Source of the DNA: Drosophila pseudoobscura
Lineage: Eukaryota > Arthropoda > Insecta > Diptera > Drosophilidae
Assembly (NCBI RefSeq): GCF_009870125.1
Contig: NC_046679.1
Coordinates: forward strand, 2,852,001 to 2,916,000
DNA length: 64,000 nucleotides
Direction: 5' to 3'
This document shows, piece after piece, positions 22,550 to 32,441 of the stretch. The position numbers were made by a program, and so were the translations under genes. Under the pieces are notes generated by a model. That model saw only the letters and a program-made list of their open reading frames with translations, was not told where the DNA came from and made no database searches. Position 1 is the stretch's first letter. Every line of letters starts with the position of its first letter.

Positions 22550-23922
22550 GAGGAACGAGGATAGCCTATCGGTCGTAGCCTGAGACTGGGCCAGTTTTGT
22601 TTATTTTATTTAAAATCAGTTCACAAACACAGACACGCCAAGTTGAGACAGCCGGAGAGATTCCCCTATGTCAACTGAATTCCTATGGGTAGCTAATTTC
22701 ACTTTTTCCCCGTGACGACACACACGCACAACGAACAACACGATTACAACAGCGGGGGAAAGGGGCACGCGCTGTTCTAGTTGTAATTTCTTGACTTAAA
22801 TGTTGAATATTTCACTTGACACGACCGCCCTAGCTGACTTTGGATGGTTAAAATTAATTTAGATAGATTTTTGCAACCGCATTTCGTTCCGCACTGAGTT
22901 GCACGAGCGACCAAATTTATTTTAATTTGCGTCCGAATAACGACCGAGCGCCGCAGTAAAATTATCAACAATATGACCGTACGAGGCAGAGGCTAAAATA
23001 CCAAAAACTATGATCAGCTGATTACGGTCGAATTTATTGTTTCTCAAAATGCAATATGCTGGTGTAAATCTAATGAAAACATCGATGCTTGAGAAAAAAC
23101 ATCGCTGTTAACAGGCTCTGCACACTGAGCACATCCCGGAGGAACAGTGGGATTTTTTGACAGCTGTTAAACGCCATAATGAGCATAAAATTACATGATT
23201 CACAATTTTAAATTAGCAAATTGGCTATATTGTTGGCTATAATTAAACCTTCCATATATGTACAATAAACGTTACTCTTTGGACGCCATTTGCTGGAGTA
23301 TCTCTCGCTTTTCCGAACATTCTCCAGACGATTTTTCCAGTTTAATCCGCTTCGGTGAGGCACCTTGTTTGCAGAAATTATACTAGAGCCGCAGTTGGAT
23401 CTGTCCGGTCGACATTAACGGAATTATTTCAGGACACCCGACAATCCGCATGATGGCTGTAAAATACTAATTATAGAAAGAGATAGCAAATACATACATA
23501 TATTTACTTTTTAGCACCAATTTCTGGTCTCCTCTTTTTGTATTGTGTCTGTTGTATTTTTTCTTTTTCTTTTAGTCTTCAACGATTTAAAGTTCGAATT
23601 AAGATTTGAAATTTGTCGCATATGTTGGACTTGAAAACCATCGAATAACTATCGCATAGAAACGTGCGGTTTAGGAACATCCAAAATGGATGGTGGACTA
23701 ACTGGGAAATTCCGGAACGGCAAGACCTTACGGACCATCACCGAAATGGATGTCGGATGGTCATTAGTGTAGCCTTTAACATCGATTTAATATTTAATAA
23801 TTAAATATTTGTTAACAACAGTTAAATTTAACGGTTTCGTTTGATGTCGAATTAATACCAGAATTAATACCGATACCGATATATAATACACTAATCAAAA
23901 TCAGCTGTGACCCATCAAAAAA
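22550..23922. other. region between the divergent lilipod and LYRM7-like genes
   Basis: It must hold the promoters and 5' UTRs of both divergent genes. It also holds the doubtful exon at 23272-23451, a pyrimidine tract with AG on the plus strand at about 23558-23575 that could be a 5' UTR acceptor, and a 28-codon plus-strand frame at 23686-23772 (MDGGLTGKFRNGKTL...) that could be an upstream ORF. Confidence 0.45.
23272..23451 (-). other. candidate small coding exon with one in-frame TAG
   Basis: From an ATG at 23451 the minus strand reads MRIVGCPEIIPLMSTGQIQL RL (22 codons), meets a TAG, and continues in the same frame for 36 codons (YNFCKQGASPKRIKLEK..., ending ILQQMASKE) to a TAA at 23272. 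A plausible acceptor (ttttacag) precedes the ATG, and the upstream exon could continue a basic frame to an ATG at 23621. The TAG differs from CAG (Gln) by one base. Readings: a small gene with readthrough, a gene just broken, an unrecognised short intron ending ctctag, or chance. I do not recognise the protein. It lies between the divergent lilipod and LYRM7-like starts. Confidence 0.3.
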
Positions 23923-24508
23923 ATGTCTAATTTGCGGCGCCAGGTAAATTAAACGTATAACCGCATTTAAACCAACGTTAATCGTCAAATTGCAGGCTCT
24001 CAGTGCCTTCAAGAAGCTCCATCGCACGCGGCAGTACGTATTCGATGGCGACGTTCGGGCCTTGGAAGAGGCACGTCAGAAAATCAACGACGAATTTCGG
24101 CAGAACCGAGTCGTGACCGACCAGGATGATATTCAGAACGTATGCATTGGATAAAGCATTAAATTGGTGTCCTTTCTAATCGCCCCCAACTTACAGAAGA
24201 TCAAACTGGCGGAGGAATGTGCCCAAGAGCTGCGCGCTAATGTTATCCAGGCCCACAAACGAGAGGACGGCGTATATGGTGGGTTGCCCATTACATAAAC
24301 ATTCCCATGGCACTATATACGTCATAATTTAATGTTTTTAGAGCTCCGAATAACGCCAGAGACGACACGAATGGACAATGTAGTCTTCAATCCGGATGCC
24401 ATCATCGAGTCGCCTCGAAAACGCCGTGGGGCCAAACCCGCAGAAGGCTGCTGTGGTGGCGCGGCGATGGCGGCGCTCGAGGCGGAGGTGGCAGCTCGTA
24501 AGAAGTAG
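23923..24508 (+). CDS. LYRM7/MZM1-like complex III assembly factor
   Basis: Four exons (23923-23943, 23996-24139, 24197-24278, 24342-24508) give 137 residues. The N-terminal two thirds match LYRM7: ALSAFKKLHRTRQYVF, DVRALEEARQKINDEFRQNR and LRANVIQAHKREDGVYELRI. LYR-motif proteins of this type work in the mitochondrial matrix, where LYRM7 holds the Rieske iron-sulfur protein before its insertion into complex III. The start is an ATG in a seven-residue first exon (MSNLRRQ). The last about 35 residues (SPRKRRGAKPAEGCCGG, MAALEAEVAARKK) are not part of the LYRM7 core I know and add a basic, Gly/Ala-rich tail. The gene ends 67 bases from the convergent PPIL4-type gene. Confidence 0.85.
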
Positions 24509-24575
24509 AGAACTAGAAACATTTTAGATGTAGTCAAAATCCTGTGTATGTTCCAGTCAAGAAAATCGCTTTATT

Positions 24576-26482
24576 TTATTTTCCATGGTGTCTCTTTTTC
24601 GATTTGTGTTTGCTTTTCGACCGAGCTTTCTTCTGCTTCGACTTCTTGCTCCTCTTGCGCTTGCTGCGCTCGTCCGAGGAGGAAGAGGAGCTAGAGCTCT
24701 CCTCAGAACTATCCGAGGACGTGGAATCGGAATCGCTTTCACTGTCCGACGAGTCATCGCTGGAGTCTGAACTGCTGCTGGCTGCACGCTTCGACTTCTT
24801 CCTTGCTACCTTCTGGCTCTTCTCCTTCTTTTCCACTGGTGCTGAGGGCTTACGTTTCCTTTCGGGACTCTCCTTGCGTTCGATTCTCTTTGAATTTCTA
24901 TCCAGATTCCGTTCATCGCGGTCTCTGGGTTCAGGATGTCTTTGCTGGGGCCTGAAAAAGAAATTTGGGTTAATACAGTGAAAGGTTGGTAGAGAATTCA
25001 GGCGACAAACCTTCTCTCTGATCCATTATCTCTGTTCCTGATGGGTTCTCTGCTTTGACCATAATGTCTGGCTCCTTGTGGGGATTTCTCTCGCCTGTGT
25101 TCGTTGCGATCTCTGGATCTGGATCTTCTCATGTCCATACGATGATCTCTTCGCTCTATACGATCCCTGGATGATGAGCGCCGCCGATCATTGAAACGTT
25201 TTCGATCGTTGCCCTCCCTGATCTGCCTCTCATTTGGGTTTCTTCGCTCGTTTCGATCTCTGGATCGGGAACGCCTTCGATTGTCCCGATGTTCGTTCTG
25301 TTCCTGGTGGCGTTGCTCTCTTGCCTTTCGACGCTCTGCGGAGCTCATTCGACTTCTCGGATCGTCAGGCCTCTTGCGATCCCGATGCTCATCAGTTCTG
25401 TCTCTGTCTCTGCCCCTGCCGTTGTTATGGGGCCTCCGGTCATTGTTGTCCCGTAGATTGTCAAAGTCCAGCTTGCCGTCAACGCCCTCCACGCCACGTC
25501 CTTTGCCGCGCCACGTAACCTTCGACACGGACTGGGAGAAATCTACGTGTATGCGGCGGTCGTCGATCAGGACATTGTCCATTTTGAAGTAGGCAGCCTC
25601 GCAGGATTTCTGTTCCTCAAACTCCACAAAGGCGTACTGCAGGGAGTCGCCGGTCTTCCGATCGCGTATCACCTCGCATCCCTTCACCACACCAAAGCGA
25701 CTGAAGATGATCTCCAGGTCGTCGTCCGTCGTGACCGGATTGAGCTTGCACACGAAGAGTACGTTTTCAGGGGGAGCCATATCCGCATCTGGCAAATCGC
25801 CCACGATCTCGAGTATAGTGGCACGGGCCTTGGCCTCGCGATCGGCCAGCATCTCCTGCATTTCCTCCATTGTCATGCCGTCGGTGTCGTCGATGTCCTC
25901 GTCGGCGGCGATGCGACCGTTCTTCAACCGTTCGGCACTGGGCGATGGCGAGCGGCTGGGCGCCTGCAGGCCACGTGGATTGGGATACGGGTCCTCCAGT
26001 ACCACCGTGTGAGTTATGCGTATGTCCTGATAGGGGCGAAACTTTTCATCCACAATGGCATCGTTTAGCTGGCGCAGCACCTCGTGACCCTCCACCACCT
26101 CGCCAATGACGCAGTGGGTGCCATCCAGCGATGTCAAGTCCTCCCCCAGGGTGAAGAAGAACTGAGAGCCCACTAGGTTCTTTCCTGCGCTCACAAGCGA
26201 CAGCATGCCGGCATTCAAGTGGTGGATCTTGGGCAGGTATTCGGCTTCAAAGAAGCGCTTCTGTGGGCCCTCCACAACGCCCCAGATGGAGGAGCCGCCA
26301 TCTCCAGCGCCGCTGGGATCCCCGGTCTGCGCTATGAATCCCTGCTGCACGGTGTGGAAAAGATTGTAGTTGTAGTACTTAAGCCGGCAGAGCTTTAGGA
26401 AGTTCAGGCATGCGATGGGGCGTTCGGTTGTGAATAGATCGACGGTCAGATCGCCCAGCGTGGTCTCAATCACCACGGACAT
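24576..26482 (-). CDS. CG5808: PPIL4-type nuclear cyclophilin with RRM and RS-like tail
   Basis: Two exons (25011-26482, 24576-24951) give 615 residues. Residues about 1-165 form a cyclophilin domain (ETTLGDLTVDLFT, FIAQTGDPSGAG, FFTLGEDLTSLDGTHCVIG). Residues about 240-320 form an RRM (NVLFVCKLNPVTTDDDLEII, YAFVEFEEQKSCEAAYFKM). A long basic Arg/Ser/Asp tail follows (RRSRSRDRNERR-type units), ending in a Ser/Asp tract and a Lys-rich end. The family (PPIL4, plant CYP59, yeast Rct1) binds RNA and the RNA polymerase II C-terminal domain in the nucleus. The ATG at 26482 is chosen because MSVVIETTLGDL aligns with the family start; an upstream in-frame Met would add only five residues. From memory the fly orthologue is CG5808, a neighbour of lilipod in D. 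melanogaster too. Confidence 0.93.
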
Positions 26483-26588
26483 GATGCAGTTTCTCAATAA
26501 TCAGCAAAAACACCCATAAACAGAAAACAGAAAATTATTGACAAAACACCCTAAAGATGGGATAGAGGTGGCAACATCGGTTGGTAAG

Positions 26589-26596
26589 TATCGATA
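26589..26596. promoter_or_regulatory. DRE core TATCGATA
   Basis: A perfect DNA replication-related element lies about 107 bases upstream of the PPIL4-type gene start codon (minus strand). DREF/BEAF-32 binding at such sites is typical of housekeeping promoters in flies. Function is inferred from the match and position. Confidence 0.6.
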
Positions 26597-26692
26597 GAAA
26601 AACGATGTTAATATGGTATATGGAATATGGAATAACACTAAATCTTTCTCCCAATATTTCTGAAATTATTTCCCTTGAATAAAATCCATACA

Positions 26693-26798
26693 CTACATAC
26701 AGAGTCGCAAACGAACTTTCTGGATTAGATACCAGGATCTTCGGCACTGGCGTTCGGCCACCGCCGCTTCATCACGAATCAGCCAGCCGTGTTTAAAT
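26693..26798 (-). other. orphan coding-like terminal exon
   Basis: After a pyrimidine-rich acceptor (tttgtatag) the minus strand reads 34 codons (FKHGWLIRDEAAVAERQCRR, then SWYLIQKVRLRLCM) and a TAG. The base composition is much richer in GC than the flanks and looks like a last coding exon. No upstream exon was found, since the dispersed repeat at 26921 and the Saf-B promoter follow. It may be a relic exon or part of an unrecognised gene. I do not recognise the family. Confidence 0.3.
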
Positions 26799-26920
26799 CT
26801 ATACAAACAAAATCAAATAAAAGAGACAATTTAAAATAGGCATATCCTCTAAAAAAAAACATTATTATTAGACATAATATAAAATTCGACATATATGATT
26901 TCCGATCATGGATAGAGAAA

Positions 26921-27160
26921 GATTAACCCATTGTCGACCAGTGGCTATTTTAATACGCTTCACCCACCATATATGAATGACGAATTCTAGCGCAGTTCAG
27001 GTGACAAATATCGTGGTCGTATTTTTGGTAAAGATGATGGTTAGGATGGACCTACAATAGTTTTTATTATCATTATTAGTATTATTTTCCGCTATTTGAC
27101 TTAAGTTGTTATACTGTTTAAATAAAGGGGCTTAAGTGGGCCAAGTTCGTTTTATCATCG
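26921..27160 (+). repeat. dispersed repeat, copy A (upstream of Saf-B)
   Basis: This shares several blocks, in the same order and at similar spacing, with 45472-45699: gattaacccattgt, tagcgcagttcaggtga, and a last block of about 58 bases from agttgtt...ctgtttaaat to catcg (roughly 80 percent identical by eye). No open reading frame and no clear terminal repeats were seen. It is probably a short non-autonomous element of unknown class. It ends 177 bases before the Saf-B start codon. Confidence 0.6.
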
Positions 27161-27173
27161 ATAAGTCACACTG
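27157..27173 (+). promoter_or_regulatory. DRE-like site next to a motif-1-like site before Saf-B
   Basis: ATCGATA (27157-27163) is followed by GTCACACTG (27165-27173), a near match to Ohler motif 1. Both are standard parts of Drosophila housekeeping core promoters and lie about 165-180 bases before the Saf-B start codon. Confidence 0.5.
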
Positions 27174-27336
27174 TTATCGTCGCCATTTTCGTTTTCTGTA
27201 TGTATTTAATTGACTGCGATTTTTACACGTTGTGAAAATAAATTGTAGAGAGAACTGCATTTCGTTTCGGTTTATAAGTGCATCAAGCGTTGTTTAAGTA
27301 ACTAGATATTGACCAAGTGATCAAGTGCACGCGAAG

Positions 27337-30300
27337 ATGCCCGAATTAGGCAAGAAGGTATCCGAGTTGCGGGTCTGCGACTTGAAAGATGAGCTAGAAA
27401 AACGCAAGCTGGACACTTTGGGTCCAAAGGCTGCGCTCATCGATCGCTTAGAAAAGGTAAAGTACATACCCGCCCCCATTTGTTCAGTGCACAAAGTAAA
27501 GGCGTTGAAATCCCTTTAGAAGATGGAAAAAATGATTGTGCAATTTCGTCCGCGCGTGTGTGTGTGTGCGTGCGTCTCTATTGTATGTCTGTGTGTTGTA
27601 TTTTCCAGGCACTTAAAGGTGAGGGTCTCGACCCGGCCACCCATTTGATTGTGCCGGCTGTAAAGGGCAAAAAGCCCTGCCCAATGCCCATGTCGGAGAA
27701 TGAGGGCGGAATCAAAATCAAGGAGGAGCCCGTCGATGAAGACGAGCACATGCGTTTAGACAATGAGAATGGTGATGACCTATCCCGCCATGCGGAACAG
27801 GATGGCCACGAAATAGATCAGGTGGGCGACGTGGACGATGTCTGTGTGATTCTTGACGATGACGAAGAGGAGGAGGAATACGACGAGGAGCAGGAGCAAA
27901 ACGGCGAAGCTGAAGGTGATGCCGATGGGGATGGGGACGGCGAGGCCGAGGATGCCCCAGAAGAGGGCGATAACAACGGCGGGGTCGAGTCCGTCAATGA
28001 AATTCAAGGGGAAGAGGAGAACACCGGCGACACGGTGAACCTGGACAACGACGAGTCCATCAATCTAACAATTGGTGAAGACGAACAAAAACTACTGCAC
28101 GATGAGGTGACACAATAAATTGAATAATTTATTCAATTAAATTTTCCTAATCCAATTTGCATTCTATTCCCCATCGTAGGCTCCAGATGACAAATCCATC
28201 AAGTCTGGTGAGTGAAGGTTAAGATTAAGATTCTAGGCTTATTAATTTACGCTGGAACACTCTTTGCTTCACAGTGAAACCAGCCAATAAATCAGATAAG
28301 GCCAACGCGAAGGATGCCGATAAGAAAAATGACAAGAAAAAGGATGATAAGTCCTCTGATAAAAAGGAAGCCAGGTTAGCAGGCTAGCACTCGATGTAGT
28401 CCTTCTGGTTTCCGTTCTAATGTGTTTATTCTTGTTTCTCTACTCCCAACTCTCGATCGGTGCTCCAGTGATCAGAAGCTATCTTCAAAGTCGTCCAGCC
28501 AAAAGGATGATAAAGGTAAATTAAGTCATGGTTTCCGCATGGCTAGGATCAGTGAATTTCGGAGAGTTACACGTTGGGAACGGATTGCTTGGGCCAAGCA
28601 TGATCCTAGTTTAAGTTTCGATCAACTTTAATGTTGAGCAGAAGAATATGTGGTATATTTTCGGGCAAGAGAGTGTGAATTTGGTTGGGCCCCAAAACGG
28701 AGAGATGGCCGGCCCCACCACCCCACACACACAGACCTGACGAGGACGCGACTTGGGCAATGGAGTAGCGAGGGATTCCCCGGAGTCAGATGAGCCGCAT
28801 TGCTGAGACGGAGAGAGAGAGAGAGAGAGTGGATAATGAAATTGCTTCAAAGAAAGCACATGCAAAAATCTGTGGCAGAATTCATCTTGAAATGTCAACA
28901 ACTGAAAACTCCGGATGGAGACTTACGGCTGGCACCAATCCACTGGCTGCAATCTGGACTTGCAGGAAGAAGTGGCACCTGGAAGATCACTCCTGCCCAC
29001 TCGCCGCCATCTAAATCAATCGAACGACGAGGAACGACGCAGAGCAGAGCACAAAGGAGTTTCAAGCTACGAGAAATTTCCCCTTAAAGGACGACACACA
29101 CCACAAATGGCGCAGGAATGACGCAGATCAGGGGTAACTTTACTCTATTCCCAGGACTTCCCAGACGCAGAAGACGACCAGTAGCAGCAGCAGCAGCAGC
29201 AGCCAAACCCAACCCAATTCACACTCTCTTTGCTTTCTTCCTTTTGCGGGGCGACGGGGTCTCTTTCGAAGAAAGTCTCGTGATGATTACGATTACGATT
29301 TACCTTACGCTCTAAACTCCAACTCCACCAATACCAGCAGCAGCTACAGAATTGTGTGTGTGCCCGTGGGCAAAATGTTTGACAAATGCTTCCCTTAAAG
29401 ATCGTATCATAAACCAAAAACGTTAACCGTTAACCAGTTACAGCCACTCCATAACTCTCTTCCAATATTATTATTTACATGGAACTTGCAGAGAAATCAG
29501 CGACAGCAGCCGCTGGGGCAGCTTCGTCCGCCGCATCGAGTGCCGCTGGCAGCAAGTCCGGATCCGGATCGGGCACGGGATCGGGTGCTGCCGGATCTGT
29601 GGGGGCAGCATCGACATCCTCCGCGTCCAACAACAACAAGGCGACGACGCTGTCACGCAATCTCTGGGTCTCCGGCTTGTCCACCCTCACGCGGGCCAGC
29701 GACCTCAAGGCGATCTTCTCCAAGTTCGGCAAGGTGATCGGTGCGAAGGTCGTGACCAACACCCGGACCCCGGGCACCCGCTGCTACGGCTATGTGACCA
29801 TGTCCTCGTCGGCGGATGCCTCGCGGTGCATCGATAATCTGCACCGCACCGAGCTGCATGGGCGCATCATTTCGGTGGAGCGCACCAAGAACGAGATCGG
29901 GGGCAGTGCCAGCTCCAAGGATGGCAAGGGCAACAACAACAGCAACAACAAGGCCACTCAGGGGCAAGACGGCAAGAAAAAGGATGACGACAAGAAGTCT
30001 GGGGGCGGTGGCGGTGGCGGCAAGAGCAACCACAACGGCAACGCCGAGAAGAACAGCAAGAACAACGATGGAGGCGACACCAAGTCCGCCAGCGGTGACT
30101 CCAAGCGCGACGGCAAGGACAACAGGGAGCGCCACAACAAGCGCCGCGACGACAAGGACAAGTCTGTCAGCCACGACAGGCGTCATGATCGCGAGACGTC
30201 ACGATCCGGACCAGGTGGTGGCCACAACAAGCGTCAAGGCTCCAATCAGGACAACCATCGCTCCGGGCGCAATCCGCGCGACGTCGACCGTGAGATCCAG

Positions 30301-32144
30301 GCGCGCCAGCGCGACCGCGAGCGACGTCAACGGGAGATGCTCTCGTACCAGAAGATCCGTGAGGAGCGCGAACGCCAGCGTCTGCGCGAGCGTGAGCGCG
30401 AGCTGCGCGAAGAGGAACGCCGCCGTCGCGAGGCACGCGAACGCCAGCGCATCGAGGAGGAGCGCCTCGCGGAGGAGCGACGCAAGCTGGCCGTTGAGCG
30501 GGAGCGCCTCGAGCGCGAGAAGGCCGAACTGCTGCGCATGGAGCGGGAGCGCCAGAAGCTGGAGCGCGAGAAAATCGAACTGGAGCGCCTCGAGCTGAAG
30601 CGTCAACAGATGAAGTATGCTAAAAAACAAACAAAACCAAACATAAAACAAATCCGTATTGCGTGGCACGGCACCCGTTCGTTCCAACGCCCTAGCCACA
30701 ACAATATTTATATATTCTTTTCACTGCCGGAGAGCATTTGATTTGTCCGTGTTTCTAAGTGTGTGTTTAAGCTAAGTCGCAGCAGCCTCCACGTTGTTTT
30801 GTTGATGTTTCCTCAACTCAAACTTCAACTGCTTCAAAAACGGAACATTGATAGGCGAACGCATTGTGCATCCTAGTCTAAAGTCTGACGTCCTCTCCAC
30901 CGACCCCATCTTCCCCTCTACCTGAAGATTATTAACTAAATTTACGTTTCCTCTTTTCATCTTTCTTCCTCTCACTCTTGTTTGGCCGTATCCCCGAACC
31001 ACCGACCATCAGGATTATGGAGTCGCGCGATGATCCTGTCAAGCGGGCCGTGGCCAAGCGTGCGGATGATCGCTACGGCGATGTGGCCGATCGCAAGCGC
31101 AGTGGTATATTCGATGCCCCACCTCCGCCAAGGTTCGACGCATCTCTAGTCAGCTCTCGCAGGTGAGTGTTCCCCTCTGCTCTGCGATAAAATCGTCTAT
31201 TAAAAGTACCGCTCTTTGTCGGCCGCAGCACTTATGATAAGAAGCACGATGACTATGGCTCTTCGTCGGCCGCCAAGCGCGTGCTAGACGACTACTCGAG
31301 CACCAACAAGCGTCTGGATTATACGAACAAGCGCAACGATTACAGCACGTCGTCCACCTCGAAGCGTGGCGCTGTCGACGACTATGCCTCAGTGCCGAGC
31401 AAGCGTTCGGGCGGCAACGACTACAGCGCCTCCAGCTCGAAGCACGACTATAGCTCGTCCAGCAAGCGTGACGACTACAAGCGCGAGGTCGAGGTGCGTC
31501 ACATGCCCATCTCGGGCAGTACGGGTGGCTCGAGCAGCTCCTACTTGCACAAGAATAATGCTGGCGGCGGTGGTGGCGGTGGAGCCGGCACCTATGTCCA
31601 CAAGAACAACTCAACCCTAGGCACCGGTGGCCGCTACAACGACTCCGATCGCAGCAACACCACCTCCAACTACCGTCGCGACGATTCTCACAGCCAGCAG
31701 CAGTAAGAGCGATCATTTGAATAATTCTATGAAGTAAGGTGATTAATGATTGTTCTTCCCGATTGTAGCAGCGGCGCCAAGCGCTATGAGAACTCCACCA
31801 GCAGCGGTGGCGGCGGAGGCTATGGCAGCAATTCGAGCAATGTCAACATTTGGGCACCCTCCTCGGGTGGCTCCCACCTGGGATCCAGTGGCGCACCGAT
31901 CAAGTCCTACGGCAACGGCATGTCCTCGAATATGCATAGCAACAATTCGTGGCAGAAATCGGCCACAGTCGAAGACAATGGCTGGCGCCAGTTGCCGGCA
32001 CAGAGTCGCTTCGATCGGAGCTACAACGATCGTTCAACGGGCGGATATCAGGGAAACAGCGGCGGCGGTGGCGGTACTGGGGGCATGTACGGCGGCAGTC
32101 GCCCGGCCCAGGACCGCTACGGCAATCAGGTGTCGCGCTACTAG
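27337..32144 (+). CDS. Saf-B: Saf-B, scaffold attachment factor B-like SAP/RRM protein
   Basis: Nine exons keep phase: 27337-27456, 27609-28106, 28180-28207, 28275-28374, 28469-28515, 29492-30614, 31013-31162, 31229-31702 and 31769-32144. They give 971 residues. Exons 1-2 encode a SAP domain ([29 protein letters not shown]), which binds AT-rich matrix DNA. An acidic region and a Lys/Asp-rich linker follow. Exon 6 holds the RRM ([36 protein letters not shown]) and then a long Arg/Glu coiled region ([20 protein letters not shown]). The C-terminal exons are low complexity, with DYSS/KR repeats and Gly-rich ends. SAFB proteins act in the nucleus in chromatin organisation and RNA processing. The ATG has [12 protein letters not shown] directly before the SAP domain. 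A retained exon 6 donor or intron 7 would give alternative C-termini. Confidence 0.92.
28810..28829. repeat. GA microsatellite in Saf-B intron 5
   Basis: About ten GA units lie in the 976-base intron between Saf-B exons 5 and 6. The rest of that intron shows no supported coding exon. Confidence 0.9.
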
Positions 32145-32319
32145 GCGCTTGGCACGGGCAATGTGCATTTTATATGGCAATAGACGCACCAATAGACTCC
32201 ACCAATATACATCTCGTGCCGCCCCACTGACTTTCCCCACACAGCGCCATGGAGCGCTGTCTCTATATTTTAGTTTGTTTTAGCAGTAGATTAAGTTTCT
32301 ACAATTACATTTGGAAACC

Positions 32320-32325
32320 AATAAA
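32320..32325 (+). terminator. polyadenylation signal AATAAA for Saf-B
   Basis: This canonical signal lies 176 bases after the Saf-B stop and 117 bases before the niki stop on the opposite strand. The two 3' UTRs probably come very close or overlap. Confidence 0.6.
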
Positions 32326-32441
32326 TGTATTAACAATTAAAGTACGATATATCATAACACAAATCATGAATCGAGAATGTTTTGTTCTCTTTTGCAGCAT
32401 TTGCTTGTGCGTCGCAGGACTAGCATTAAATAGATACATTT

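Noticed and set aside
23686-23772. A 28-codon frame MDGGLTGKFRNGKTL... upstream of the LYRM7-like gene
   Set aside because: It is too short to support alone. It could be an upstream ORF but the transcript start is unknown.
29653-30186. Minus-strand frame in Saf-B exon 6
   Set aside because: It is the antisense shadow of the RRM-coding exon.
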